Assembly (NCBI RefSeq): GCF_013284245.2 | Contig: NZ_CP085876.1 | Location: forward strand, 6,204,501-6,268,500 | DNA length: 64,000 bases | From: Brevibacillus sp. DP1.3A | Lineage (GTDB): Bacteria; Bacillota; Bacilli; Brevibacillales; Brevibacillaceae | Reading direction: 5' to 3' | Part shown: piece after piece, positions 51,489-59,804 of the stretch | Layout of the letters: each line of letters starts with the position of its first letter | How positions within the stretch are numbered: the first letter of the stretch is position 1 | Notes under the pieces: model-generated | The model's input: only the letters and a program-made list of their open reading frames with translations | Told to the model about the DNA's origin: nothing | Database searches by the model: none | Translations under genes and position numbers: made by a program

Positions 51489-52853
51489 ATGAAAAAGGCT
51501 TGGCTCGTAACGACAGCACTCTGCGCCTCGCTTCTTAGCGGTTGCGGACTCACAGATACACCCAATGAATTGATGCGCGCCCCATCAGCAGACGGCGATC
51601 AAAAATCGATCAATCAGGCCGTCATGCAATTTTTGCCGGCTGGGTCACAATTATCTGTTCCTCTTCATCCCGCAGAAGCCAGTGCCGTCTCCCTACAGGA
51701 TCTAAACGGGGATGGGGTTGCAGAGGTCGTCGCTTTTTACAAAACCGAAAAAACCGATTACGAAATCGGTGTGCTTGTGCTTACCCAAAAACAAGGAAAC
51801 TGGGAAAAGCTCTCCTCCTTTACTGGTGTCGGCAGCGAATTGGATTATGTCTCCTTTCAAGATCTCACTGGGGACAACATTCCGGAAATGCTGATTGGAA
51901 TGGGAGGCGGCGAAGATTTAAACAAGGAGCTCTCCGTTTATTCGCTAGCGAATAATATGACTCAGGAATTGATGAAGCAGCCCTATACGATTATGGCAGT
52001 AGGCGATTTGACAGGAGATGATCACGCGGATCTCGCTCTCGTTGTTCTCGATAAAAATAACTTCACATCCAAAGCCGAGCTGTATGGGGCGGGGAACGGC
52101 ACAATCGCAAAAAAGACGGAGCTAGCCCTTGACGGATATGTGAATGGTTACTATCAGGCTATCATCGGAAAAGCATCACCAACCCGAAACGGACTATTTA
52201 TTGATGCTGGATTAGGGGCTCACTCTGCTTCCACTGAACTACTCCTCTGGGACAATGGACAACTGTCCAACCCTTTGGCAAAAATAGAAGGAGAGATGGA
52301 CCTGACCTTCAAGCCGTATTCTTTGGAAAGTGAAGATATCAACGGTGATGGCATCATCGAGATCGGTACGAAGATACAACCCGCTGGGACAGAGGATTTA
52401 GCCATGGCAGAAATCCCTTGGGTCTCCTCCTACTTCCAATGGGACGGGAAAACGGGCTTGAAACATATCGAAGATCATTATCAAAATTACACACAAAGCT
52501 TTGACCTCAAGATTCCGGCAAAATGGGGCGAAAAATACACCATCTCCATCAACCATGATACGAATCCACTTCTAGTCCGATTCCATTATTACGGTGCGAA
52601 TGGAAAAAATAAGGCAGAATTACTAACGCTGCAAAGCATTCCACAAAACGAATGGATCAAATTTGAAAGCGGATTGAAGCAAAAGCAAGTTCCCTACATT
52701 TTGCTGAAGGAAGAGGGAAAACAAGTTTTGATCGCCATTTTACCGCAAACGACACCTACCCTTGGAAAAGCTGCTCTCGCAGAATATCGATCGATGCAGC
52801 TTACCGCAGAGGAGGTTCGTCAGCTCTACAAACCGATGACGAACCGGGAATAA
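51489..52853 (+). CDS. Lipoprotein with FG-GAP/VCBS-like repeats (454 aa)
   Basis: Lipoprotein signal with lipobox LLSGCG, lipidated Cys near residue 19. At least four FG-GAP-like motifs follow: LQDLNGDGVAEVVAFY, FQDLTGDNIPEMLIGM, VGDLTGDDHADLALVV and SEDINGDGIIEIGT, consistent with a beta-propeller with calcium sites. AAAGGAA precedes the ATG. It is 37 bp upstream of a response regulator gene on the same strand, so it may be an accessory or sensor component of that two-component system. Confidence 0.85.
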   Translation: MKKAWLVTTALCASLLSGCGLTDTPNELMRAPSADGDQKSINQAVMQFLPAGSQLSVPLHPAEASAVSLQDLNGDGVAEVVAFYKTEKTDYEIGVLVLTQKQGNWEKLSSFTGVGSELDYVSFQDLTGDNIPEMLIGMGGGEDLNKELSVYSLANNMTQELMKQPYTIMAVGDLTGDDHADLALVVLDKNNFTSKAELYGAGNGTIAKKTELALDGYVNGYYQAIIGKASPTRNGLFIDAGLGAHSASTELLLWDNGQLSNPLAKIEGEMDLTFKPYSLESEDINGDGIIEIGTKIQPAGTEDLAMAEIPWVSSYFQWDGKTGLKHIEDHYQNYTQSFDLKIPAKWGEKYTISINHDTNPLLVRFHYYGANGKNKAELLTLQSIPQNEWIKFESGLKQKQVPYILLKEEGKQVLIAILPQTTPTLGKAALAEYRSMQLTAEEVRQLYKPMTNRE

Positions 52854-52890
52854 AGTGAAATAGTAAATCCTTATCAAGGAGATTTGCCCT

Positions 52891-53598
52891 ATGAAGGTTC
52901 TATTACTGGAAGATGAGAAATCCATCCGAGATTTTGTGCGCATCAATCTCAAGCGCGAGGGCTATGAGGTAATCGAGGCTGGGACCGGAGAAGAGGCACT
53001 TGATCTCGCAGATCAACAATCGGACATCGTCATTGCGATTCTCGACGTCATGCTCCCCGGCATTGATGGCTTCGAAGTATGCGGGCAGCTGCGAAAAAAA
53101 TATCCGCGCCTCGGGATCATTATGTTGACGGCTAAAAGCCAGGAGCTGGACAAAGTCATGGGTCTCGAATTCGGAGCAGACGATTACGTCTCTAAACCGT
53201 TTAGCCCTGCGGAACTGTTGGCCCGTGTCAAAGCGTTGCACCGCAGATTGACACCCATTCCTGAGGCTGAGGACAAAAATGAAATTAACATTGCCCCCTT
53301 CACGCTGTTGCTCGATGAACGCAAGCTGATTCGGGCGGAACAAGAAATTGACCTCACGCCAAAAGAATTTGCCATCATCAAATTACTCGCTGAAAATGCG
53401 AACAAAGCCATCAGTCGGGACGAGATTTTGACAGCAGTTTGGGGTCAATTTTTCGTCGGTGACTTAAAAATCGTTGATGTGAATATTCGCCGAATCCGGC
53501 AAAAAATCGAGGACGATCCGGCTCATCCAGCTTTCCTGGAGACAGTCTGGGGATATGGCTACCTGTGGCGAAAGGACGTCCCCGATGAAAGGCATTAA
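52891..53598 (+). CDS. OmpR/PhoB-family response regulator
   Basis: 235 residues. Receiver domain with acidic pocket E7/D8 and phosphoacceptor Asp52 (LDVMLPGIDGFEV), threonine switch in MLTAKS and lysine in VSKPFS. The C-terminal winged helix includes LTPKEFAIIKLLAENANKAI and VDVNIRRIRQKIEDDPAHP. AAGGAG precedes the ATG. It overlaps the histidine kinase by 14 bp, so the pair is coupled. Confidence 0.95.
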   Translation: MKVLLLEDEKSIRDFVRINLKREGYEVIEAGTGEEALDLADQQSDIVIAILDVMLPGIDGFEVCGQLRKKYPRLGIIMLTAKSQELDKVMGLEFGADDYVSKPFSPAELLARVKALHRRLTPIPEAEDKNEINIAPFTLLLDERKLIRAEQEIDLTPKEFAIIKLLAENANKAISRDEILTAVWGQFFVGDLKIVDVNIRRIRQKIEDDPAHPAFLETVWGYGYLWRKDVPDERH

Positions 53599-54979
53599 GA
53601 GTAGGCTGGTTCTTCATTTCGGCCTGATCCTTCTTCTGATCGTGCTGCTCTTGGAAGGACTGTTTTATTGGGCCGTTCATACGTATTACATTGGGACTGC
53701 GACCGAAGCATTAGTGACCCGCAGCACGACCTTCACCAATTTTATTAACAAGTACGCCACTGGCTATCGGTTAAAAGACAAAGCACGCTACATTTTGGAA
53801 AATGTTTCGAATCAGGAATACGCCAAAATTGAGGTCTTGGACCCAGGAGGAAAAGTCATTCTCAACTCCTACGGCTTTCAGACCAGCGAGATCATCAATA
53901 CTCCTGACGTCATGGATGCCCTCAAGGGACAAAGTGGTTTGTACATCGGGAAAAGTCCGCAGTCGCGGGAGCGTGTCATCGCAGTGGCCAATCCACTTAC
54001 GTACAGTGGAGAATTTGTAGGCGTTCTGCGGTACACGATCTCCGCTGAACCGCTCTATCAAGCAGTAAATCGCATTGCCTTGTACGGGGCTGGCGTTGGG
54101 ACAGGCGTAGTCGTCCTCGCTTTTGCGCTCAGCCTACTCATGGCAAAACGAATCGTCGACCCTATCGAAGATTTAACGAATGCGGCGAAACAAATGGCGG
54201 AAGGAAATTTCGCTGTCCGCGCGCCAAAACGATTCGATGATGAGGTAGGAACCCTCGCGGATACTTTCAATTACATGGCAGCGGAGATTGGGAAAAACGA
54301 AAAGCTGAAAAATGACTTCATCTCCTCTGTCTCCCATGAGCTGCGTACCCCACTTACATCGATTAAGGGGTGGGGCGAAACACTCATTTCGGGCGGTCTG
54401 GAAGAGCCTGAAGAGACGATGCTCGGTCTGGAGGTCATCTCCAAGGAGACAGATCGTTTAATCGGGCTCGTCGAGGAATTGCTCGATTTCTCGAAGTTTC
54501 AATCCGGTGAGATGAAATTGTCTCGCGAACGCATGGATGTCCGGGATCTTCTCCATGATTTGCATCTTCAATTTTCAGTACGTGCCAACTCGAAACAAAT
54601 TGAGTTGAAGCTGGAGACTCCCCCTACCCCACTCATGGTTATGGGAGACCCGAATAGACTCAAGCAAGTATTTGTGAATCTACTGGACAACGCGTTGAAA
54701 TTCACGCCACAAAACGGCTCGATCGTCATCGCAGCTTCCTTGTCAGGCGATAGGCTCCTTGTCACCGTCACGGATACTGGCGAAGGCATTAACCCGGAAG
54801 ACCTGCCGCATGTCACAGAAAAGTTTTTCAAGGGACGCTCCAAGCTCTCCGGCAGTGGTCTGGGATTGGCGATCTGCAAAGAGATCATTCAACTCCATGC
54901 CGGGCGGTTTTCAGTTAGCAGCGCCCTTGGTCAAGGAACATCGATTATGGTGGATTTACCGTTGTTGGCGAATCAATAA
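53585..54979 (+). CDS. Sensor histidine kinase (HAMP, HisKA)
   Basis: 464 residues. TM helix ~10-30, an extracytoplasmic domain of ~140 residues, TM helix at ~165-190, HAMP, then HisKA with SSVSHELRTPLTSIKGW and the ATPase with NLLDNALKFTP, DTGEGI and GSGLGLAI. There is no PAS domain. The ATG at 53585 has AAAGGACG upstream and overlaps the regulator gene. Stimulus unknown; wall or envelope sensing is common in such kinases, and the FG-GAP lipoprotein next door may take part. Confidence 0.95.
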   Translation: MKGIKSRLVLHFGLILLLIVLLLEGLFYWAVHTYYIGTATEALVTRSTTFTNFINKYATGYRLKDKARYILENVSNQEYAKIEVLDPGGKVILNSYGFQTSEIINTPDVMDALKGQSGLYIGKSPQSRERVIAVANPLTYSGEFVGVLRYTISAEPLYQAVNRIALYGAGVGTGVVVLAFALSLLMAKRIVDPIEDLTNAAKQMAEGNFAVRAPKRFDDEVGTLADTFNYMAAEIGKNEKLKNDFISSVSHELRTPLTSIKGWGETLISGGLEEPEETMLGLEVISKETDRLIGLVEELLDFSKFQSGEMKLSRERMDVRDLLHDLHLQFSVRANSKQIELKLETPPTPLMVMGDPNRLKQVFVNLLDNALKFTPQNGSIVIAASLSGDRLLVTVTDTGEGINPEDLPHVTEKFFKGRSKLSGSGLGLAICKEIIQLHAGRFSVSSALGQGTSIMVDLPLLANQ

Positions 54980-55018
54980 GGCAGGAAGAGCGAATAGCAC
55001 TCCTGGAGAAGATATTAC

Positions 55019-55067
55019 AAAAAAACTCACCCTTGCCACATTGATATGAGGCGTGGATGAGTTTTTT
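55019..55067. terminator. Bidirectional terminator
   Basis: AAAAAACTCA and TGAGTTTTTT frame a long hairpin between the kinase (+) and the nitroreductase (-) genes. Confidence 0.8.
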
Positions 55068-55084
55068 GCTGTAAGAACACGATA

Positions 55085-55717
55085 TTAGAAGCTGTTTTGA
55101 ATGACCAATTCATCCAAACCAAAACGGGAAGTCGAATAGGCTTGCACGCTTGCTTTCCCCAAAGTCAGCATGAGTGTTGGCAAATAGCGGGTTGGGATGT
55201 TCAGCTCTTTAATGAGCGCATCACGGTTGTAGCCACCCATTGGGCATGTGTCGTATCCTTTTGCTTTTGCCGCCAGCATGAGTTGCATCGCTGCATAGGA
55301 CGAATTACGAATTGCTTCATCACGAGCGATTTCCGGGTTGTTATTGTAAGCCCCTTCGATTTGCGCGATCATGGTCTCACGCACTTGCTCTGTAACGTAT
55401 CCATTTGCCAATGCTTCATCATAAACTGGGCGAGCAGACTTATAAGCCTCCAGATCGCCGAGAATGATGATGGTAGCGTAAGCATCCACTACCTGCTGCT
55501 GATTGTATGCGATTGGGAGCAGTTTTTCTTTGATAGCAGGATCGGTCACGACGAGAAAACGCCAATGCTGCAAATTCCAGGACGATGGCGCACTTGCTGC
55601 AAGACGCAGGATTTCGTTCAGCTCGCCTTGTGGAATTTTTTCATTCGGATCGTATTTACGCACGCTGTGACGGGCTTCCATTACCTGTTCAGCGGTAATT
55701 TTCAGTTCTGTATTCAT
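55085..55717 (-). CDS. Nitroreductase-family FMN oxidoreductase
   Basis: 210 residues. N-terminal RHSVRKYDP binds FMN phosphate, SAPSSWNLQHWRFLVV is the usual FMN loop and GYDTCPMGGYN the late one. Resembles the YdgI/YodC group. FMN-dependent NAD(P)H reduction of nitro compounds or quinones is the family activity; the natural substrate is unknown. Confidence 0.92.
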   Translation of the reverse strand: MNTELKITAEQVMEARHSVRKYDPNEKIPQGELNEILRLAASAPSSWNLQHWRFLVVTDPAIKEKLLPIAYNQQQVVDAYATIIILGDLEAYKSARPVYDEALANGYVTEQVRETMIAQIEGAYNNNPEIARDEAIRNSSYAAMQLMLAAKAKGYDTCPMGGYNRDALIKELNIPTRYLPTLMLTLGKASVQAYSTSRFGLDELVIQNSF

Positions 55718-55844
55718 AGTTGAATCTCCTCCATACTGTATAGTACGCTGTTAAAAAGATACTACTTACTTTATTATCGTTACAAACATTTTGCAATTAC
55801 TTTTTGCATTTCGCTTCATACCCTATTGTTTGGAGGCACTCTCG

Positions 55845-56601
55845 ATGAAATACACGGATAACATTGTCATCGTCACTGGCGGTGGCCAAGGCATCGGACG
55901 GGCTGTCGCCACCATGTATGCTGCCGAAGGAGCACATGTCGTCATCGCCGAATACAATCGCGCAGCGGGAGAAGAAACTACCTCGCTAATCAACACGACA
56001 GAAGCTGTGAAAGGTACAGCACACTTCGAGCAACATCGACGTCAGCGTGCCAGCGCAGATCGAACAATTGATGAGAACCGTCGATGAACGCTGGGGGCGA
56101 CTCGATGTTTTGATCAACAACGCGGGCTTGTCCGTATGGGAATCTCCCTATGAACTGACCGTCGAAGCGTGGGACCATATCTTGAACACGAATTTGCGCA
56201 GTGTCTTTCTCGCATCGAGAGAAGCAGCCAAAATCATGCGTCGCCATGGTGGAGGCGCTATCCTTAATCTTTGTTCGACGCGGGCGCACATGTCCGAGCC
56301 ACACTCGGAAGCATACGCAGCTTCCAAAGGAGGCATTTTATCCTTAACACATGCGCTTGGTGTCTCACTCGGCCCCGATGGGATTCGTGTCAACGCGATC
56401 TCTCCCGGCTGGATTGAACACCGCGATTATGCCGCTCTTCGTCCCGGGGATCATGCCCAGCATCCGGCAGGTCGCGTAGGTACACCCGATGATATTGCCC
56501 GTGCGTGTCTATTTTTGACGCAAAAGGACAATGATTTCATTACAGGTACTGAGCTGATTGTAGATGGCGGTATGACCCGCAAAATGATATACGAGCCATA
56601 A
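55845..56601 (+). pseudogene. SDR oxidoreductase with a +1 frameshift
   Basis: The N-terminal part (MKYTDNIVIVTGGGQGIGRA) runs in one frame to about 56033. The rest continues in the +1 frame with DVSVPAQIEQLMRTVDERWG, VLINNAGLSVW and YAASKGG through the usual SDR C-terminus VDGGMTRKM. At 56031-56040 the sequence CAACATCGAC would give the expected FEQ-IDVS join if one C were removed. The cofactor motif (TGGGQGIG), NNAG and YxxxK are all intact. Either a recent mutation inactivated the gene or the base is an assembly or sequencing error. Total length fits a ~251-residue SDR. Confidence 0.88.
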
Positions 56602-56662
56602 GCTAAACCAATGTCCTCCCTCTTGAATATGTTGTGTTAACAAGAGAAAAAGGAGGAGTTGT

Positions 56663-56767
56663 ATGCCATTTGAAGAGGAAGACCTCAGAATTCTCGCCCT
56701 ATGGCTTTTGGCAATCGGGTATCTGATTCTTGCCTTTACCGAATTGGCAGCGCTAGATTTTTTTTAA
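56663..56767 (+). CDS. Tiny membrane protein (34 aa)
   Basis: Acidic start MPFEEEDLRI followed by one hydrophobic helix LALWLLAIGYLILAF and TELAALDFF. AAGGAGGAG precedes the ATG by six bases. A bidirectional terminator follows at once. The frame was found by eye and is too short for most gene finders. No family recognised. It lies downstream of the frameshifted SDR. Confidence 0.65.
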   Translation: MPFEEEDLRILALWLLAIGYLILAFTELAALDFF

Positions 56768-56776
56768 AAAAAGGAG

Positions 56777-56812
56777 AGCCGCTCGCTTCCAAACGGAATG
56801 AGCGGCTTTTTT
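56777..56812. terminator. Bidirectional terminator
   Basis: AGCCGCTC pairs with GAGCGGCT, flanked by A-run on the left and T-run on the right. It separates the 34-aa gene and the cba operon, which converge. Confidence 0.9.
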
Positions 56813-56825
56813 CATACCTATCGTC

Positions 56826-58508
56826 TTACCAAGTCACAAAAGGCGGCGAGCCTGGTGCCTGGTGCTGAATTTGTTGCAAAATCGGATAACCGTAGGCGAG
56901 AATTATCAGGAAGGCAACGAGTCCAATCCATACAGGCCAGCGCTCCAAAATCTTTGGAACCTCTTGCGTTGTCTCTGTCTCGGCAATCGGATATTCTGTA
57001 TTTCCCTTTGGTGCGTAGAAAGTCAGATACAGCAAGATGGCGATCAAGAGAATCGCGGATACGAACAGCAGTCCGCCACCAAACGCCATTACACGTTGAT
57101 AATCCATCCAGCCCAAAGCTAACGGGTGGTCCATATACGTCGTGTAATCTGTGCGGCGCGGAGCCCCTTGCAAACCCATTGCGTGCATGGCGAGCGACAT
57201 CAAGAACATTCCTACTGCCCAGAATACCGTTTGTACCATTCCCATGCGATTCGCAGTCTTGGTCAACTGACGTCCAGTCAATGCAGGTATCAGCCAAAAG
57301 CTGACGCCGAAGAAAGTGAGCGCCACCGCAGCTCCTACGGTGATGTGGAAGTGACCCGTAACCCAAATCGTATTGTGTACGACCGCGTTAATCTGGTTAC
57401 TTGCGTTAATAATTCCCCCAGCTCCGCCAGGAATGAAGAACAGCATCCCAACAAATGGGGCGAAGAAGCGTACATCTGTCCACGGCAGTTTTTTCAACCA
57501 TCCGAAAAGACCAACCCCACCTTTTTTACGTCCGGTCGTTTCAAAAACCGCAAACATCGAGAAGGCTGTCATCAACGACGGGATAACGACGATCAGCGTC
57601 AATGTCACGTGTATCATTTTCCATGCTGGCGAAATTCCTGGCTCCATCAATTGATGGTGGAACCCGACTGGGATGGAGAACAAGAGCAAGCAGAGAAAGG
57701 CAAGTCGACTGAGCGAATCACTGAAGACGTGACCCCCAATGATTCTTGGTAAGCATACATACCACGCCATATAAGCAGGCAGTAGCCAGAAATAAACGAG
57801 TGGATGACCGAAAAACCAGAACAGCGTACGGCTGAGCATGACGTTAATCGTTGGAACCAGCCCGAGTGACCACGGGATAAGTTGGAACAGAACCTCAACC
57901 GCTACAGGAATTGTCGCTGTAATCCACAAGACATAGGTAGTCACACCCATGAAGACGAACAACGGGGACATTTTCCCTTTATTTTCGCGTTTCCATTTGC
58001 GATAGCTGGCAAAAACCCCGAATCCCGCTAGCCAGCTACCTACTACGAGCAAGGCAGAACCAATGTAAAAGTACGGAGATGCTTTCAGTGGTGCGTAGAA
58101 CGTATAAAGGACAGAGGCTTCATTCAACAAAATGGTGACAACAGCCATCAATGTCCCTACCGTCATGAGAATCCAGCCGGCCCATCCAAATTTCAGAGCG
58201 GCTCCGTGCAAGGAACCACCTGTCGTGCGGGCGACTCCTGAGAAAATAAATCCGACGATGAAGTACGTGGTAAAAATAAGTGCCATCAACACGCCATGGG
58301 CGGTCAAAATTTGATAGTAATTTGTCCAGCTCGGCAGTTCCATGATTCCACCACGAACCATGCCCTGTACCATCCCTGCCACAGCCGCCAATCCGAATGC
58401 AATATAAGCTACCCACACATAGGCCAAACTAAGCCTTGCCGCAGAACGCTGAACCGGAACATGGGGGACTGTATCGTCGATCTTCCGTGCGATTACCATA
58501 GGATTCAC
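56826..58508 (-). CDS. cbaA: ba3-type cytochrome c oxidase subunit I
   Basis: 560-residue, ~13-helix heme-copper oxidase subunit of the B family. Heme and CuB ligand histidines are seen in YYQILTAHGVLMAL (low-spin heme), FWFFGHPLVYFWLLP (CuB His, with the crosslinked-type Tyr nearby), FHHQLMEPG and VTGHFHITVGAAV (heme ligands). Part of the terminal oxidase acting under low oxygen in related bacteria. It overlaps nothing and follows subunit II by 6 bp. Upstream promoter features suggest control by an NreC-like regulator. Confidence 0.94.
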   Translation of the reverse strand: MNPMVIARKIDDTVPHVPVQRSAARLSLAYVWVAYIAFGLAAVAGMVQGMVRGGIMELPSWTNYYQILTAHGVLMALIFTTYFIVGFIFSGVARTTGGSLHGAALKFGWAGWILMTVGTLMAVVTILLNEASVLYTFYAPLKASPYFYIGSALLVVGSWLAGFGVFASYRKWKRENKGKMSPLFVFMGVTTYVLWITATIPVAVEVLFQLIPWSLGLVPTINVMLSRTLFWFFGHPLVYFWLLPAYMAWYVCLPRIIGGHVFSDSLSRLAFLCLLLFSIPVGFHHQLMEPGISPAWKMIHVTLTLIVVIPSLMTAFSMFAVFETTGRKKGGVGLFGWLKKLPWTDVRFFAPFVGMLFFIPGGAGGIINASNQINAVVHNTIWVTGHFHITVGAAVALTFFGVSFWLIPALTGRQLTKTANRMGMVQTVFWAVGMFLMSLAMHAMGLQGAPRRTDYTTYMDHPLALGWMDYQRVMAFGGGLLFVSAILLIAILLYLTFYAPKGNTEYPIAETETTQEVPKILERWPVWIGLVAFLIILAYGYPILQQIQHQAPGSPPFVTW

Positions 58509-58514
58509 CTACCT

Positions 58515-58982
58515 TTATTTCACAATAATCGTGGTCGCCATAACCTGATGACCTGCGCCACAGTATTCGTTACAAAGGATCAAATACTCGCCTGGCTCGT
58601 CAAACGTGTGTGTCGCCGAGCTGATGTGTCCAGGCAGAACCATGAAGTTAATGTTGGTCTCTGGAATCTGGAATCCGTGAATAACGTCTGGACTCGTGAC
58701 GTGGAAATTCACCGTTGCGCCAACTGGTATTTCCATCTTGGTTGGAGCGAAGCCGAACGCAAATGCTGTCATGTAAGCGTCGTATTCGTTGTCTCCTACC
58801 TGTTTCAAGCCTGGTTTATCAAAAGGAGGCGTCTCCGTAACCTTCTCCGGATCAATCATTTCCATATTACTTGGCGGAGCCATCCCCATGGCAAACGCAT
58901 TGACGCACAACAATACAATAAATAAGGCCAAACCGCCTGCGCCAAGCATCAACCAGATTTTTTCATATCGATGCAAATGCAT
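58515..58982 (-). CDS. cbaB: ba3-type cytochrome c oxidase subunit II (CuA)
   Basis: 155 residues: one N-terminal helix (IWLMLGAGGLALFIVLLCVN) and a cupredoxin domain. CuA ligands are in VIHGFQIP and CNEYCGAGHQVM, that is His, two Cys, His and Met. This is the short form typical of ba3 oxidases. It lies in the operon subunit IIa, subunit II, subunit I. Confidence 0.94.
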   Translation of the reverse strand: MHLHRYEKIWLMLGAGGLALFIVLLCVNAFAMGMAPPSNMEMIDPEKVTETPPFDKPGLKQVGDNEYDAYMTAFAFGFAPTKMEIPVGATVNFHVTSPDVIHGFQIPETNINFMVLPGHISSATHTFDEPGEYLILCNEYCGAGHQVMATTIIVK

Positions 58983-59005
58983 AAGTACCCTCCTTTACTT
59001 CCTTA

Positions 59006-59173
59006 TTACGCCCTATCCAGGAAAAGCCCGAATACACCCAACCAACCGACTAGAATGATACCTCCGACGATCAGAACCGCGACAAACGTTCCCTTCAAGT
59101 CTTCCTGGTTCGTTTGTAGCTTGTTGGATTTTGATTTCTTGCCTTTCTCCGCCTTGTCAACTTGCGTCTCCAT
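59006..59173 (-). CDS. Cytochrome c oxidase subunit IIa (small accessory subunit)
   Basis: 55-residue protein with a Lys-rich cytoplasmic start (DKAEKGKKSKSNKLQ) and one helix (GTFVAVLIVGGIILVGWLGV). The size, single helix and position before subunit II fit the ba3-type subunit IIa family. ATG 59173 has AAAGGAG upstream; a longer reading lacks one. Confidence 0.85.
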   Translation of the reverse strand: METQVDKAEKGKKSKSNKLQTNQEDLKGTFVAVLIVGGIILVGWLGVFGLFLDRA

Positions 59174-59229
59174 CGCGCTCTTCTCCTTTCCTACGTGCCT
59201 CATGGGCGCGGTGTAGTTTTCACGCCTTC

Positions 59230-59258
59230 ATTCTACCCCTGGAACCCCTTGGAAGTAA
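59230..59258 (-). promoter_or_regulatory. Weak promoter of the cba oxidase operon
   Basis: Minus-strand TTACTT (59258-59253) and TAGAAT (59235-59230), spacer 17 bp. The poor -35 fits an activator-dependent promoter. Confidence 0.6.
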
Positions 59259-59261
59259 TTC

Positions 59262-59294
59262 GGGGAAATCCCCTAAAATGTTCCGGGAAACCCC
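59262..59294. promoter_or_regulatory. Tandem GGG-N4-CCC sites upstream of the cba promoter
   Basis: GGGGAAATCCCC (59262-59273) and GGGAAACCCC (59285-59294) have centres about 22 bp apart, two helical turns, at roughly -45 and -67 from the predicted start. The same GGG-N4-CCC form occurs as AGGGAATTCCCT upstream of the NreBC-like genes. Confidence 0.65.
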
Positions 59295-59337
59295 TGATTT
59301 CGACCTTTTTATGACCGTTTTTGGTCACAAGTTCGAC

Positions 59338-59369
59338 ACAAAAAAAGACGACCCCTTATTGGGATCGTC
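59338..59369 (-). terminator. Minus-strand terminator upstream of the cba promoter
   Basis: Minus strand GACGATCCC pairs with GGGTCGTC around AATAAG, followed by seven Ts. It would stop minus-strand transcripts before the cba promoter. Confidence 0.75.
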
Positions 59370-59462
59370 CACTAAAAATATCTTCTATAAAAGCTAGTAC
59401 CTTTCACAGAACAGTAGTAAAATTAAGATAAGTACATAGACACGGCTCTCAAGGGTGGTCGG

Positions 59463-59497
59463 CTCATCTCCCATGTCGGAAACGGAAGGGGGGTGAG
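59463..59497 (+). promoter_or_regulatory. Stem that hides the ribosome site of the toxin-like gene
   Basis: CTCATCTCCC (59463-59472) can pair over ten positions (two G-U) with GGGGGGTGAG (59488-59497), which contains the ribosome binding site three to four bases before the ATG. Translation should be weak unless this stem is opened. Confidence 0.6.
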
Positions 59498-59500
59498 ATT

Positions 59501-59620
59501 ATGGCAATTACTAGCGAAATGTTTACACTCATGCTCCAATTTGGCAGCTTCATCGTTGCCCTTCTTGGACTTATTGTAGCAATCGTTGTTGCCCTGACCA
59601 AAAAAAATGACCGCTCTTGA
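59501..59620 (+). CDS. Putative holin-like toxin (type I toxin candidate, 39 aa)
   Basis: The product starts MAITSEMFTLMLQFGSFIVA, continues through a second run of Leu/Ile/Val/Ala and ends ALTKKNDRS. One membrane helix with a short basic tail. The LMLQFGSFIVALLGLIVAIV pattern matches the putative holin-like toxin group (TxpA/BsrG-type relatives) as I recall it. AAGGGGGG precedes the ATG, but is buried in a stem. A minus-strand terminator with a long T-run covers its 3' end, as needed for an antisense antitoxin RNA. The gene lies between the cba operon and the NreBC-like operon. Confidence 0.72.
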   Translation: MAITSEMFTLMLQFGSFIVALLGLIVAIVVALTKKNDRS

Positions 59621-59740
59621 GCTAGCAGGCCTGAGCGGTCATCCCCGTTTTAAATTCTGCTGAGCCGATCCCCCTTACAGGGTACCGTCTACTGTACGAT
59701 AGATCAGAGTGTTCCAGCACTCTGGTCTATTTATTTTAGC
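59601..59740 (-). ncRNA. Predicted antisense antitoxin RNA
   Basis: On the minus strand a stem TGACCGCTC with GAGCGGTCA (59641-59608) is followed by eight Ts, an intrinsic terminator that no annotated minus-strand gene needs. An RNA ending here and starting near 59740 (a TAAAAT lies in that area; no good -35) would overlap the toxin mRNA's 3' half, as in txpA/RatA and BsrG/SR4. The exact start is unknown. Confidence 0.45.
59699..59738 (+). terminator. Terminator of the toxin-like mRNA
   Basis: ATAGATCAGAGTG (59699-59711) pairs with CACTCTGGTCTAT (59718-59730), one G-U pair, followed by TTATTTTA. Confidence 0.7.
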
Positions 59741-59804
59741 CTTAAATTCTTAGCTTTATCATAACATATGGTTTTGCTGTTGACTATATACAACAGATTG
59801 TACT

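Noticed and set aside
59458..59676. Simultaneous pairing of the 5' UTR and of the ribosome site of the toxin mRNA with its 3' UTR
   Set aside because: The two pairings cross each other and would need a pseudoknot; the local stem at 59463-59497 is the simpler explanation for hiding the ribosome site.
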